From Geobacter sp. UBA5735 (GTDB lineage Bacteria; Desulfobacterota; Desulfuromonadia; Geobacterales; Geobacteraceae): a stretch of DNA of 64,000 nt. The stretch is from the NCBI GenBank assembly GCA_002419385.1, contig DIFZ01000024.1, positions 1-64,000 of the forward strand. The letters run 5' to 3'. The notes beneath the pieces are model-generated. The model was not told the origin of the DNA. It did not search any database and saw nothing but the letters and a program-made list of their open reading frames with translations. How positions within the stretch are numbered: position 1 is the first letter of the stretch; the number at the start of each line of letters is the position of its first letter. This document shows, piece by piece, positions 1-8,935 of the stretch. A program made the translations under genes and the position numbers.

Positions 1-1104
1 CAACTCTCCCGTATCCGGCTCGAAGGTGCAGATGTGCGGATGCTGGATGCCATTGAACGTAGTGGTCTTCACCATGGTGTAGTGGGCCATGTCCAGGAAA
101 GCCAGCCGGTCGCCCGGCGCCAGCGTTCCCGCAAAGGACCATTCGCCGATCACGTCACCCGCCAGGCATGAGGGGCCCGCAAGGCGATAGGTGTGCGCTT
201 TTTCCCCGGCGTCACATCCGTTGTGGACACCCGGCCGGTACGGCATTTCCAGAATGTCGGGCATGTGGCAGGTTGCGGAGACATCCAGGATGGCGATATT
301 CCCTTCGTTGCTGAGCACATCCAGCACTTCGCTGACCAGGATGCCGGTACCGATGGCGATGGCCTCGCCCGGCTCCAGGTAGACCTGCACTCCGTACTTG
401 CCCTGGAAATGGCGGATCAGCTCTACCAGGGCGTCGATATCGTAACCCTCGCGGCTGATGTGGTGCCCGCCGCCAAGGTTCAGCCATTTCATCCGCGGCA
501 GGAATGCGCCGAACTTGTCCTCGAAAACCCGGGCCGTGCGCTCCAGGGGCTCGAACAGCTGCTCGCAGAGGGTGTGGAAGTGAAGTCCTTCCACCCCGTC
601 GAGGGAACGCCCCTCGAATTCGGCGCGGCGGATGCCGAGGCGCGACTTGGGCGCGCACGGGTCGTAGAGCGGAGTATGCCCCTCCGAATGCTCCGGGTTG
701 ACCCTGAGCCCGATCGAAACCCGGCCCCTCTCCCTTTCCCACAACGGGCGAAACCGCTCCAGCTGGCCAAAGGAGTTGAACACCAGGTGGTTGGATATCC
801 GCAAAAGCTCCCTGACGTCGCTCTCCTTGAAGGCAGCTGCAAAACTGTGCACCTCGCCGCCGAATTCCTCGAAACCCAGCCGCGCCTCCCATGGCGAACT
901 GGCGCAGACGCCGTGCAACGTACGACGAATGATCGGGAAGACGCTCCACATGGCAAATGCCTTCAGCGCCATGAGGATCTTCGCCCCGCTCCGCTGCTGC
1001 ACTTCGTCGAGGATGGCCAGGTTGTGGCGCAATCTCCCCAGGTCCACCACATAGGCGGGGGACGGCGCGAGACGCACTATTTTTTCGATGTCGATTCCGG
1101 TCAT
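1..1104 (-). CDS. nspC: Carboxynorspermidine decarboxylase (3' end cut by window)
   Basis: PLP-dependent decarboxylase of the alanine-racemase-fold (group IV) family that converts carboxynorspermidine or carboxyspermidine to the triamine. The translation starts MTGIDIEKIVRLAPSPAYVV and carries the PLP-lysine context ILMALKAFAMWS near residue 45. Towards the C-terminus it has the CLAGD motif and the DMAHYTMVKTTTFNG segment typical of NspC. The start ATG overlaps the stop of the upstream synthase by one base (TAATG), so the two are translationally coupled. The frame stays open through base 1, so roughly the last 15-20 residues lie outside the window. Family assignment is firm; whether the product is spermidine or norspermidine cannot be told from sequence. 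Confidence 0.93.
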   Translation of the reverse strand, partial: MTGIDIEKIVRLAPSPAYVVDLGRLRHNLAILDEVQQRSGAKILMALKAFAMWSVFPIIRRTLHGVCASSPWEARLGFEEFGGEVHSFAAAFKESDVRELLRISNHLVFNSFGQLERFRPLWERERGRVSIGLRVNPEHSEGHTPLYDPCAPKSRLGIRRAEFEGRSLDGVEGLHFHTLCEQLFEPLERTARVFEDKFGAFLPRMKWLNLGGGHHISREGYDIDALVELIRHFQGKYGVQVYLEPGEAIAIGTGILVSEVLDVLSNEGNIAILDVSATCHMPDILEMPYRPGVHNGCDAGEKAHTYRLAGPSCLAGDVIGEWSFAGTLAPGDRLAFLDMAHYTMVKTTTFNGIQHPHICTFEPDTGEL

Positions 1105-2297
1105 TACAATTCCGGCCATTCCCCTTCCACCACCACGTGCGGCAGGCCCATCACCGACAGCCTCTCCAGGAACGGCTCCGGATCGAACTGCTCCATGTTG
1201 AACACTCCCTGGCCGCGCCACGTTCCGGTGAGCATCATGATGCCGCCAACCGCCGCCGGTACACCGGTGGTGTAGCTGATTGCCTGGGAATTGACCTCGC
1301 GGTAGCATTCTTCATGGTCGCAGATGTTGTAGATGTAGACCTGCTTCCTCTGGCCATTCCTGATGCCGCGGGCAATGACGCCGATGCAGGTCTTGCCCTT
1401 GGTGAGCGGCCCCAGGCTGCCCGGGTCGGGGAGCACCGCTTTCAGGAACTGGAGCGGAATGATCTTCTGGCCGTTGTATTCCACCTCATCGATCCGCGTC
1501 ATCCCAACGTTCTGCAGCACCTCCAGATGCTTCAGGTAATTGTCCGAGAACGTCATCCAGAACTGTGCCTTTTTGATGGTCGGAATGTGCTTGACCAGCG
1601 ACTCCATCTCCTCGTGGTACATGCGGTAAATGCTCATGGGCCCGATCCCATCGGGGAAGTCGAAGGTCCGTTTGGTGGCCAGTGCAGCGGTCTCCACCCA
1701 GCCACCGTTTTCCCAATGGCGGCAGGGTGCCGTGACCTCGCGGATGTTGATCTCCGGGTTGAAGTTGGTGGCAAAGGGCTGGCCGTGGGAGCCGGCATTT
1801 GCGTCGATAATGTCCAGTTCGACGATCTCGTCCAGGTAGTTCTTTGCTGCCAGCGCGGTATAGACGTTGGTCACACCCGGATCGAATCCGCTGCCCAAGA
1901 GGGCCATAAGCCCCTTCTCGCGGAAACGGTCATGATAGGCCCACTGCCAGCTGTACTCAAATTTAGCCGTGTCGCGCGGCTCGTAATTGGCAGTGTCCAG
2001 GTAGTCAATTCCGGTCTCCAGGCAGGCATCCATGATGGTCAGGTCCTGGTACGGCAGCGCCACGTTGATGACCAGCTTCGGCTGTTCCCGCTTCAGCAGG
2101 TCGACCAGTTCCGGAACATTATCGGCATCTACCCTGGCGGTCTTGACCGGAAATGATATTTCCGCAGCAATTGCCCTGCATTTTGACTCGGTGCGGGACG
2201 CCAGGGTTATTTCCGTGAAAACGTTCGAAGCCTGGGCGCATTTGTGCGCCACAACACGGCCGACCCCACCTGCTCCAATGATAAGAATTTTGCTCAT
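1104..2297 (-). CDS. Carboxynorspermidine synthase (saccharopine dehydrogenase family)
   Basis: 397-residue NAD(P)H-dependent enzyme that reductively condenses a diamine with aspartate semialdehyde, giving carboxy(nor)spermidine for the decarboxylase encoded next. The N-terminus MSKILIIGAGGVGRVVAHKC holds the Rossmann dinucleotide motif GAGGVG (residues 8-13). The rest follows the saccharopine-dehydrogenase-like fold, including TGVPAAVGGIMMLTG near the C-terminus. It is the middle gene of the regulator-synthase-decarboxylase operon. True lysine-pathway saccharopine dehydrogenase is unlikely because nspC follows with a 1-base overlap. Confidence 0.93.
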   Translation of the reverse strand: MSKILIIGAGGVGRVVAHKCAQASNVFTEITLASRTESKCRAIAAEISFPVKTARVDADNVPELVDLLKREQPKLVINVALPYQDLTIMDACLETGIDYLDTANYEPRDTAKFEYSWQWAYHDRFREKGLMALLGSGFDPGVTNVYTALAAKNYLDEIVELDIIDANAGSHGQPFATNFNPEINIREVTAPCRHWENGGWVETAALATKRTFDFPDGIGPMSIYRMYHEEMESLVKHIPTIKKAQFWMTFSDNYLKHLEVLQNVGMTRIDEVEYNGQKIIPLQFLKAVLPDPGSLGPLTKGKTCIGVIARGIRNGQRKQVYIYNICDHEECYREVNSQAISYTTGVPAAVGGIMMLTGTWRGQGVFNMEQFDPEPFLERLSVMGLPHVVVEGEWPEL

Positions 2298-2400
2298 TTC
2301 AGGCTCCCCTTCTTATGATTCCTTACCTGCAGCGGTACAGATGTGCATACTCTATTTCGATTCACTGCAACCCGTATCCGCTGATCATGGGCTTCATCAA

Positions 2401-2949
2401 TCAATAATCAAACGTCGGCGGTGTCACCACCCAGAGAATCCCGGCCTCGGTCTTACCGGGGTTTTTCACCGCATGCTTCCGGTCGGAACTGAAGTAGAAG
2501 CACTCGCCCTTCCTCACCGTGTAGCACTGATCGTCAAGGCACAACTGGATACGACCCAGGAGGACGTAACCGAACTCTTCGCCCTCGTGGTATCCCTGTT
2601 CTTCCATCTGCTCGCCGGGCTTGATGGTAACCAGCACGGGATCCATTTCCCGGTTCTGGGCACCGGGGATCAGCAGCTCGACCTTTATGCCGTCGTTGTC
2701 GCCGGTGGACTGCACACGGGCGTCCGCCCCGAAAACAACGTCCTCATCCCGCGACTTTTCGGCGAAAAACTCTTCCATGGTGATGCCGAAAACATCAACG
2801 ATGTCTTTCAACGTGGCAATGGACGGCGAAGTGGCATCGTTTTCCAGCTGGGAGATGTACCCCTTGGTCAGATCGGCCCTGCTCGCAAGCTCTTCCTGGG
2901 TCAGGGAGTTGACCATCCTCAGCCGCTTTAACCGTTCGCCGATCTTCAC
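2401..2949 (-). CDS. XRE-family regulator with C-terminal cupin domain
   Basis: About 182 residues. A helix-turn-helix (residues about 1-60: IGERLKRLRMVNSLTQEELA, then YISQLENDATSPSIATL) is followed by a small cupin domain (about 105-175: GEQMEEQGYHEGEEFGYVLLG, then GECFYFSSDRKHAVKN). This layout matches PuuR-type regulators, which often bind polyamines or related metabolites. The GTG at 2949 is preferred because GGAGGG lies 4 nt upstream; a TTG at 2961 would add four residues and place that ribosome-binding site inside the gene. It heads the polyamine operon, and an operator array lies immediately upstream, so autoregulation and control of polyamine synthesis are likely (inference). Confidence 0.88.
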   Translation of the reverse strand: MKIGERLKRLRMVNSLTQEELASRADLTKGYISQLENDATSPSIATLKDIVDVFGITMEEFFAEKSRDEDVVFGADARVQSTGDNDGIKVELLIPGAQNREMDPVLVTIKPGEQMEEQGYHEGEEFGYVLLGRIQLCLDDQCYTVRKGECFYFSSDRKHAVKNPGKTEAGILWVVTPPTFDY

Positions 2950-2960
2950 ACAGCCCTCCA

Positions 2961-3028
2961 AGTTTAGTAATGGTAAACTTTTTGTTTAATGTAAAGTTTA
3001 GCATTTCTAAACTTTATGTTTAATAAAC
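2961..3028. promoter_or_regulatory. Array of palindromic GTTTA/TAAAC operators
   Basis: Three inverted repeats built from the half-site GTTTA/TAAAC lie in tandem: AGTTTA-N7-TAAACT (2961-2979), AAAGTTTAG-N5-CTAAACTTT (2993-3015, perfect 9-bp arms) and GTTT-AAT-AAAC (3018-3028). A further half-site pair, GTTTAATGTAAA, starts at 2984. The array is between the promoter and the regulator gene, inside the predicted 5' leader. That is a roadblock or repressor position for the XRE-cupin protein encoded next to it. Confidence 0.7.
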
Positions 3029-3044
3029 ATGAAACAGGGAGCGG

Positions 3045-3073
3045 TTTATACTACATATATTTTCGCTTGTCAA
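3045..3073 (-). promoter_or_regulatory. Sigma-70 promoter of the polyamine operon
   Basis: On the minus strand TTGACA (3073-3068) is followed after exactly 17 bp by TATAAA (3050-3045), near-perfect -35 and -10 elements. Transcription would begin around 3038 and run through the operator array into the regulator gene. Confidence 0.8.
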
Positions 3074-3187
3074 CATCTTTTCCCCAGCATGTGCCATGAA
3101 AACACTCGGGAAAGCAGCTGAAAGGACGGAAAGGAATGGCGGTATCGGCAATGAAGGGCCGGACAGAAAACTCCGGATGCCATAAAG

Positions 3188-3877
3188 TCAGCTCGCCAGC
3201 TCCAGGCCGGCGCTGCGAAGGGGAGGGAAGACGTGCATTTTTTTCCTGCCCTGTTCCAGGAACAGTATTTCGTCGGCCAGCTTCTGCATCTCCCGGCGGC
3301 TGTGGGTCACCAGCACGAAGGGTATCTTCCACACCTGCTGCAACTGTTTCAGTTCGGCCTGGAGATTTATCCGGTTGCGATGGTCCAGCGCGGACAACGG
3401 TTCGTCCAGCAGCAGGAGATCCGGTTCCACCATCAGTGCTCGGGCCAGGGCGATGCGCTGTTTCTCGCCGCCGGAGAGCTGGCAGGGGTACCTATCCTGG
3501 AGATGGGCCACCTTCAGCATGTCCATCACATCCATGGCGCCGATGCGGAAGTTCTTGCCCTTCTTGCAGGAGCGCGGAATGCCGTACATGACATTCCCCT
3601 TGACGGTCAGGTGTGGAAAAAGCGCATAATCCTGAAAAACATAGCCGATTCGCCGGTTCCTTGCCGGTGTGCTGATCCCGTCACCAGCGGAAAAGAACAG
3701 CCGGTCGTCCAGGGAAATTCTGCCCGTATCCGGCTGCTGGAGGCCGGCGATGCAGTTCAGGACAGTAGTTTTCCCCGATCCCGATGGCCCGAAGAGAACC
3801 AGGATGCCCCTGTCGAACTCGAATGCTATGTCGACGGTGAAACCGGGATGTTTTTTAAGAATCTCCACTTTCAGCAT
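3188..3877 (-). CDS. modC: Molybdate ABC transporter ATP-binding protein
   Basis: 229-residue ABC ATPase with Walker A GPSGSGKT (30-37), Q-loop FQDYALFPH (81-89), signature LSGGEKQ (134-140), Walker B LLLLDEP (154-160) and switch histidine H192. It overlaps the permease gene by 23 bp, so the two are coupled. It lacks the C-terminal MOP (molybdate-sensing) domain of E. coli ModC and ends soon after the ATPase core. Molybdate is preferred over other anions because of the permease type and because the upstream genes all concern molybdopterin enzymes. Confidence 0.85.
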   Translation of the reverse strand: MLKVEILKKHPGFTVDIAFEFDRGILVLFGPSGSGKTTVLNCIAGLQQPDTGRISLDDRLFFSAGDGISTPARNRRIGYVFQDYALFPHLTVKGNVMYGIPRSCKKGKNFRIGAMDVMDMLKVAHLQDRYPCQLSGGEKQRIALARALMVEPDLLLLDEPLSALDHRNRINLQAELKQLQQVWKIPFVLVTHSRREMQKLADEILFLEQGRKKMHVFPPLRSAGLELAS

Positions 3878-4565
3878 GGGCAGGACTCCCTTTCTTCCAG
3901 GAGTGTATCTTGTTCCTGGACCACCAGTTAAGCCAGAACACCGCAGCGAATGACAGGATCGTAATCACCACTACCAGGTTCCGGGCAGCAGTCGTATCAC
4001 CCGATTCCACGGCAAAGTAGATCGCCAGCGGAATGGTCTGGGTCTTGCCGGGAATGTTTCCCGCAACCATGAGTGTGGCGCCGAATTCGCCCAGCGCGCG
4101 CGCGAAGGAAAGCACCAGTCCTGCCAGGATTCCCGGCCAGGCCAAGGGCAGGGTCACGGTCAGGAATATGCGCAGTTCCCGTGCCCCCAGGGTACGTGCC
4201 GCCTGTTCGAGAGACACGTCAACGGCGGCGAATGCCGCCTTGGCGCTCTGGTACATGAGCGGAAAGGACACGACCGCCGATGCTATGACCGCTGCCCACC
4301 ACGTGAAGACCAGCTGCGTGTCAAAGATTTCCAACAGGAAAGAGCCGACCGGCCCCCGCTTGCCGAGGAGGATCAACAGGCCATAGCCGAGCACCGTCGG
4401 CGGAAGCACCATGGGAAGGATGATAAGCGACTCCACCAGGTTCTTGCCCGTAAATTCCTTGCGGGCCATGGTGCGCGCAACTGCCAGGCCGATGACAAAA
4501 TCCACCGCAACGGCGACCAGCGCAACTTTCAAAGACAGGATTACGGGATCGAGCATGGTCTCCAT
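3855..4565 (-). CDS. modB: Molybdate ABC transporter permease
   Basis: 236-residue inner-membrane permease with about five to six hydrophobic segments. It has the family-typical LIILPMVLPPTVLGYGLLILLGKRG stretch near residues 45-70 and the permease EAA loop EQAARTLGARELRIFLTVTLPLAWPGI. The start could be ATG 4565 or ATG 4556 (METMLDP...); GGAG stands just before the second. No substrate-binding protein gene (modA) precedes it, where modA normally lies; the upstream gene is a histidine phosphatase 114 bp away. ModBC may use a ModA encoded elsewhere. Confidence 0.87.
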   Translation of the reverse strand: METMLDPVILSLKVALVAVAVDFVIGLAVARTMARKEFTGKNLVESLIILPMVLPPTVLGYGLLILLGKRGPVGSFLLEIFDTQLVFTWWAAVIASAVVSFPLMYQSAKAAFAAVDVSLEQAARTLGARELRIFLTVTLPLAWPGILAGLVLSFARALGEFGATLMVAGNIPGKTQTIPLAIYFAVESGDTTAARNLVVVITILSFAAVFWLNWWSRNKIHSWKKGSPAHAESGDS

Positions 4566-4679
4566 TCCAGGTTTATTGCTCTGTAGTCATTCATGAATTA
4601 ATAAATTATCACGAGTACCCTCCCTTGCGGGGAGGCCCGGGATGAGAAGGAAACAGCACACCCCCCATGGTTTTCTGTA

Positions 4680-5330
4680 TCAAGACAGGGAGCAGCCGGG
4701 CAAGCAGTGAAACGGCCTGATGTTGACGGCATCCACCCGCAGCGATCCGTTCGCCCTGGCGAGAAGGTTGAGGCAACCGTACTCCTGGCCCAGCAGAAAA
4801 AGGTTTTTCAGCGGCATGCCCAGGACATGGCAAAGGATCACCCGGTTGACCCCGGCATGACCGACCACCAGGATCGTTCCCTCTTCCCGCTCCGCGATGT
4901 CCCGTAGAACCGGGACAACCCGATTCTGAAGATCCGCGAAGCTTTCTCCTCCGGGTGGACGATGGTGCTCAGGGTTCAATCCCCTGTCTGCGTACTCCAC
5001 CGGTTGACTGTCACATAAGTCCGCCATTGCCAGGCCTTCCCAGCTCCCCATGGAGAGCTCCCTCAGCCCTGGATGAGGGGTGATCAATGCCTCGCTCCCG
5101 ACCATGACGATCCCTGCGGTTTCCAGCGAGCGCTTAAGGTCGCTGCAGAAAACATGGCTGAACCGGGTGGAGGAGAGTTTGGAGCGCCACCAGTCGGCCT
5201 GTTCCCTGCCCCGATCGTTGAGAGGGTCATCGGATTGCCCGATATACCTCTTCACTGTGTCCTTCCTGGAATCTCCGTGCCGCAGGAGGAAAATCGGCCC
5301 GGTTTGAGCTTTGCCAGGTACGATCTTCAT
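4680..5330 (-). CDS. Histidine phosphatase family protein
   Basis: 216 residues of the phosphoglycerate-mutase-like superfamily: catalytic FLLRHGDS (RHG 17-19), E91 in LRELSMGSWEG and the second histidine in VVGHAG (H158). These enzymes dephosphorylate small phospho-compounds such as alpha-ribazole phosphate. The ATG overlaps the stop of the upstream nucleotidyltransferase gene by four bases, tying it to the DVU_1551-type cluster rather than to cobalamin synthesis. The substrate is unknown; a molybdopterin-related phosphate or nucleotide is a guess from context. Confidence 0.82.
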   Translation of the reverse strand: MKIVPGKAQTGPIFLLRHGDSRKDTVKRYIGQSDDPLNDRGREQADWWRSKLSSTRFSHVFCSDLKRSLETAGIVMVGSEALITPHPGLRELSMGSWEGLAMADLCDSQPVEYADRGLNPEHHRPPGGESFADLQNRVVPVLRDIAEREEGTILVVGHAGVNRVILCHVLGMPLKNLFLLGQEYGCLNLLARANGSLRVDAVNIRPFHCLPGCSLS

Positions 5331-6478
5331 AGACAGCCGTTTTCCGGGCTGCCCAGCCCGTCTTCCACCATCACCTGGACGACGGGGCAGCCCAACCGGC
5401 GCTCGATGCGCCCGCGCACCGACAGGGCATTTTCAAGCCTTCCCCGGGCCGCCCTGCCCGCCTCGGCGTCGGACTCGAGGGAAAGGAGACGGGGTGCGAA
5501 CCGTTGCTCTACGGTAACGTACCTGTCCCTCTGCGTCATCTTGTCCGCCAGATAGAGCACTTCGCTTTCGCCAATGGAAGCGCCGCTCTCCAATACGATA
5601 TCCATATGGACAGCCACTACTTCGGCAACGGGGCCGTATCCGAGTCCAGCCAGAAGTTTTGCGCCTTCACGGGCATGATCCTTCCTGCCCCTGGCGGCAT
5701 CGTGCAGCAGTGCCGCGGCAGCCAGAAGATCGAGGTCCAGGCTGCAGCCGACATGGTTCAGCCTGCGCGCCAGGGAAAGTGCGAGCCTGGACACGGCGCG
5801 GCTGTGCTTTAGCAGCGGCGCCTCCGCTGCAAACTTCTTCACCAGAAGGTCCTCGCATTCCCGTACCGATGGAATTCCACGCCTCCGCATGATGGCATTG
5901 AGGCGATCGTAGTCCTCAGGAGTGTCCATGTCGTGGAGAATGCCCTCGTCATCCGTCTCCAAATCGCAGGAATCGTCGTAGTTGCGTGCCAATACGGGCT
6001 TCAGCCCGCCTTCTCCACTCCATTCCAGGATCACGTCACGATAGCGCGCAGCTATTAGCGGCGGATGGCCGCGCTTACCCTTGCAGACAGGATACAGGAT
6101 GCCGCAGGTACCGTTTCGAAAAGCCCGCACCAGGGTGGAAACGGTCTCGACCCTGACCAGCGGAATGTCCACCGGCAGCAGAAAAAACGCCTCCACATCA
6201 TCATCGAGGCTTGCGACACCGGCAACAATGGAACTGAACATGCCCTCCCGGTAACGGTCATTCACCACCGGGCGAACCTGCATGCATTTCAGCACCGGCA
6301 GCAGGTCTTCCGCCCGGTGCCCGACAACGACACGGATATCGTCGATGCCGGCATCGCGAAACAGGTCAACCGCCCGTTCCATTACGGTCGAATCACCCAG
6401 GGAAAGGAGCGGCTTGAACTCCCTCATGCGGGAAGAGTAGCCAGCCGCGAGGATTATGGCCGAGATCCTTCCATCCAT
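5327..6478 (-). CDS. MobA-like NTP transferase fused to HD domain (DVU_1551 type)
   Basis: 383 residues in two parts. Residues 1-200 form a MobA/MocA-like nucleotidyltransferase (LAAGYSSRMREFKPLL, residues 10-25; LPVDIPLV, 101-108; RGHPPLIAARY, 136-146). Residues about 210-350 form an HD phosphohydrolase-like domain (LLKHSRAVSRLALSLA; LLHDAARGRKDHAREG with HD at 259-260). MocA-type enzymes attach CMP to molybdopterin to make MCD, the cofactor form of xanthine oxidase-family enzymes. That fits the aldehyde oxidoreductase encoded upstream. The fused HD domain suggests a hydrolytic partner activity. It starts 1 bp after the XdhC-like gene. Confidence 0.87.
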   Translation of the reverse strand: MDGRISAIILAAGYSSRMREFKPLLSLGDSTVMERAVDLFRDAGIDDIRVVVGHRAEDLLPVLKCMQVRPVVNDRYREGMFSSIVAGVASLDDDVEAFFLLPVDIPLVRVETVSTLVRAFRNGTCGILYPVCKGKRGHPPLIAARYRDVILEWSGEGGLKPVLARNYDDSCDLETDDEGILHDMDTPEDYDRLNAIMRRRGIPSVRECEDLLVKKFAAEAPLLKHSRAVSRLALSLARRLNHVGCSLDLDLLAAAALLHDAARGRKDHAREGAKLLAGLGYGPVAEVVAVHMDIVLESGASIGESEVLYLADKMTQRDRYVTVEQRFAPRLLSLESDAEAGRAARGRLENALSVRGRIERRLGCPVVQVMVEDGLGSPENGCL

Positions 6479-6479
6479 C

Positions 6480-7532
6480 TCAAAAACCTATCTGAGATCT
6501 CACCAGGATAAGCTGGGCGACGATACTGACTGCGATTTCCTCGGGCGTTTCAGCATGGATATCAAGCCCGATGGGATTGTGCACCCGTTTCAGGTCATCT
6601 TCCGTGAAGCCTTTGCCAAGCAGTTCCTCATAAAGCAGATGCTGTTTCCGCTTGCTGCCGATCATGCCTATGTAGCCCGCCTTCGTGCGCAGTGCCTGCT
6701 CCAGCACGGTCTTGTCATGGAGATGCCCACGCGTGACGATAACCAGGTAACTGTCCCCTTCGATCTCGAGCCCGTCGAAGAGGTTTTCATAGGAAGGGAT
6801 AACGATGATCTGGTCCGCTTTGGGAAAACGCTCCTTGTTGGCGAATTCCGCCCGGTCATCAAGAACCACGGTGCGGAAATCAACCGTGGACGCCAGGTCC
6901 GCAACCGGGCGTGACACATGTCCGGCTCCGAACAGATAGACCGTACCGGGCAGAAAAGTGGGCTCTACGAAAAATCTGTTCCCTTCCAGAGAAACGGTTA
7001 CCGGGCTCTTCTTCAAAGCCGACTCCCCGGTCAGACGAGGAATCCAGGATTCGGTCCCCGGGAAACTTCCCAGATCCAGCTTGTCTCTCCGCACCAGGCA
7101 GTATTCCATCCGGGACACGCTGTCCCCCTTGGTATCAAGGGACTTGATGAGATAGCCCTTTTTCCCTTCCTGGAGGGATGTTACCAGCTTGCGGAACTCG
7201 CTTGCCCCCTCATGCGAAGCAGTCAGATATTCCACCAGGAACTCAAGGCGGCCGCCGCAGATCATCTGATCGGTGGTGGCTGCATCCTCACCGGTGAGAT
7301 CGACGGTCACAATCCGCGCCTTCCGGCTGTCGAATATTTCACGGGCCAGCTTCTGCATCTCGAACTCCACCAGGCCGCCGCCGATGGTGCCGATGATCGA
7401 ACCATCCCGGCGGGCGAACATCTTTGAACCTACGGAACGGGGGGTCGAACCCGCATGCTTGATAATGGTGGCCTGGACCAGGTCTTCGCCGCCTTCCAGA
7501 ATATGGCAAATCCCTTGCAGTTGCTTGAGCAT
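6480..7532 (-). CDS. XdhC family molybdenum-cofactor insertion protein
   Basis: About 350 residues. The N-terminal XdhC/CoxI domain (GSTPRSVGSKMFARRDGSIIGTIGGGLVE, then MICGGRLEFLVEYL) is followed by a Rossmann-like domain (VYLFGAGHVSRPVADLAS) and the family C-terminus NPIGLDIHAETPEEIAVSIVAQLI. XdhC binds sulfurated Moco and delivers it to xanthine oxidase-family apoenzymes. The ATG at 7532 is chosen because AGGAGAG lies 11 nt upstream; an in-frame extension to 7724 would sit wholly inside the neighbouring ligase gene. It belongs with the adjacent MocA-like protein and the aldehyde oxidoreductase. Confidence 0.9.
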   Translation of the reverse strand: MLKQLQGICHILEGGEDLVQATIIKHAGSTPRSVGSKMFARRDGSIIGTIGGGLVEFEMQKLAREIFDSRKARIVTVDLTGEDAATTDQMICGGRLEFLVEYLTASHEGASEFRKLVTSLQEGKKGYLIKSLDTKGDSVSRMEYCLVRRDKLDLGSFPGTESWIPRLTGESALKKSPVTVSLEGNRFFVEPTFLPGTVYLFGAGHVSRPVADLASTVDFRTVVLDDRAEFANKERFPKADQIIVIPSYENLFDGLEIEGDSYLVIVTRGHLHDKTVLEQALRTKAGYIGMIGSKRKQHLLYEELLGKGFTEDDLKRVHNPIGLDIHAETPEEIAVSIVAQLILVRSQIGF

Positions 7533-7537
7533 AAGAT

Positions 7538-8872
7538 TTATCTCTCCTCTCGGCTGTCGATTATTTTTCTCTTGATACTGCCGGTCGATATCCAGTTCTC
7601 GGAACTGGCGCGAATGGGCGCGATGGCAAGGAACCCGTTGTCGATTGCCGTCCGGATGGCCGGGATCGCTTCCAGCTTTTTCGCAGCCTGACTGCAAAGG
7701 TTCTCCGCATGGATATCTGCGCAATAGAGGGTTACACGAATGATTTGCACATCACTCTCGCTTGCCAGTTCGACCCGGAAATTGAGCAGGCCGGGCAGAG
7801 GAAACAGCGCCTCGTCAAGGTCAGCAACGGTCAGATTCGCTCCTCCGCCCAGCCCGACTCCTCCCTGCAATCGGCCTCTCACCCACTCCAAACGCTTCAG
7901 GACCGTACCGCAGGGACACGGTTCCGGAATGAACCGCGACAGGTCGCCGGTGCGGTAGCGTACCAGCGGCATGCCTTTGCGGGTCAGCGTGGTGAACACC
8001 ACTTCGCCTGGTTCTCCGTCAGGAACGGGTCGGCCCGTGTCCGGGTCGATCATCTCGAAAAAGAGATCGGCTTCCCTGATGTGATACCCGTGGAGTGCAC
8101 TGCAGTCCACCGCAGCGCCAAGCCCCATTTCGGTCATGCCGTAGTGGTTGAAGACCATGCATCCCCATGCGCTCTCGATCTCCCTCACGATGGCCGCCGG
8201 GACATAATCAGCACTCAACAGGACACTCCTGATCATTCCCTTCGGTATGGACACGGCGTCCCGGTGGCGAACCAGGCTCAGCACCTGGACCGGAATGCCG
8301 ATGAGGCAGTCAACCTCATGCTCCACGATCCCGGCAATGGTCTTCCCGCTGTCCAGGACTATCCCGTGCGGAATACCCTGTACATCCATGCGCCGCAGCG
8401 CCTTGACCATCAGGTTTCCCACAGTGCCGTGCCGGTCTGCGGGCATGAGTATGAGCACCTTTCCGCCCGGCCGGACCAGGGCTTTCATGCCGTGGTGGAA
8501 CAGGTCGGTGGTCAGTTCGAGATCTTCCTCAGTGAAATGGATCCGCTTGGCATGGGTGGTGGTGCCGGAAGTGTTCAATGTCACGATGCGGGAAATCTCG
8601 TCCCGTGAAACGCACAGGAAGCGGAGATCATTCTCCTGGATGTCTTCAGCGGCAGTGAAAGGAAGGGATGCGATGTCTGTGAGTCCCTTCAGGTCACAGC
8701 CATGCACTCCCGCGAAAAGTTGACGGTAAAAGGGGCTGCGTGTCCGGACGTAGTCGACCGTTTCACGCAGCTTCCCCAACTGATGCAGATCGATTTCCTC
8801 CCGCAGTTCAGCTCCTGTGGCGGAAGTGCCCAGTTTTTCCCTTATCCATGGCTCTAAAGGGGTTATTTCCAT
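7538..8872 (-). CDS. PaaK-like AMP-forming CoA ligase (DVU_1553 type)
   Basis: About 444 residues, adenylate-forming superfamily. The P-loop TLNTSGTTTHAKRIHF, the A5-like FNHYGMTEMGLG and the A7/A8-like RYRTGDLSRFIPEPCPCGT follow the phenylacetate-CoA ligase pattern. The last motif has the CPCGT segment common to PaaK proteins. The ATG at 8872 is preferred (AAAGG 7 nt upstream) over a TTG at 8890. It may activate the acid made by the aldehyde oxidoreductase or a cofactor precursor; context supports a link to the cluster but not a substrate. Confidence 0.83.
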   Translation of the reverse strand: MEITPLEPWIREKLGTSATGAELREEIDLHQLGKLRETVDYVRTRSPFYRQLFAGVHGCDLKGLTDIASLPFTAAEDIQENDLRFLCVSRDEISRIVTLNTSGTTTHAKRIHFTEEDLELTTDLFHHGMKALVRPGGKVLILMPADRHGTVGNLMVKALRRMDVQGIPHGIVLDSGKTIAGIVEHEVDCLIGIPVQVLSLVRHRDAVSIPKGMIRSVLLSADYVPAAIVREIESAWGCMVFNHYGMTEMGLGAAVDCSALHGYHIREADLFFEMIDPDTGRPVPDGEPGEVVFTTLTRKGMPLVRYRTGDLSRFIPEPCPCGTVLKRLEWVRGRLQGGVGLGGGANLTVADLDEALFPLPGLLNFRVELASESDVQIIRVTLYCADIHAENLCSQAAKKLEAIPAIRTAIDNGFLAIAPIRASSENWISTGSIKRKIIDSREER

Positions 8873-8935
8873 TGCATTACCTTTATTCAACGTTGCCGAT
8901 TGTCATACCGGCTTCTCATCAATCATCATAGGCCA

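Noticed and set aside
193..1275. Open frames on both strands across 193-1275
   Set aside because: The correct frame here is the minus-strand nspC, open through the window edge; the others lack motifs.
4611..4637. Hairpin between phosphatase gene and modB as a terminator
   Set aside because: CCTCCC/GGGGAGG can pair but no T-run follows on the minus strand, so modBC may still be cotranscribed.
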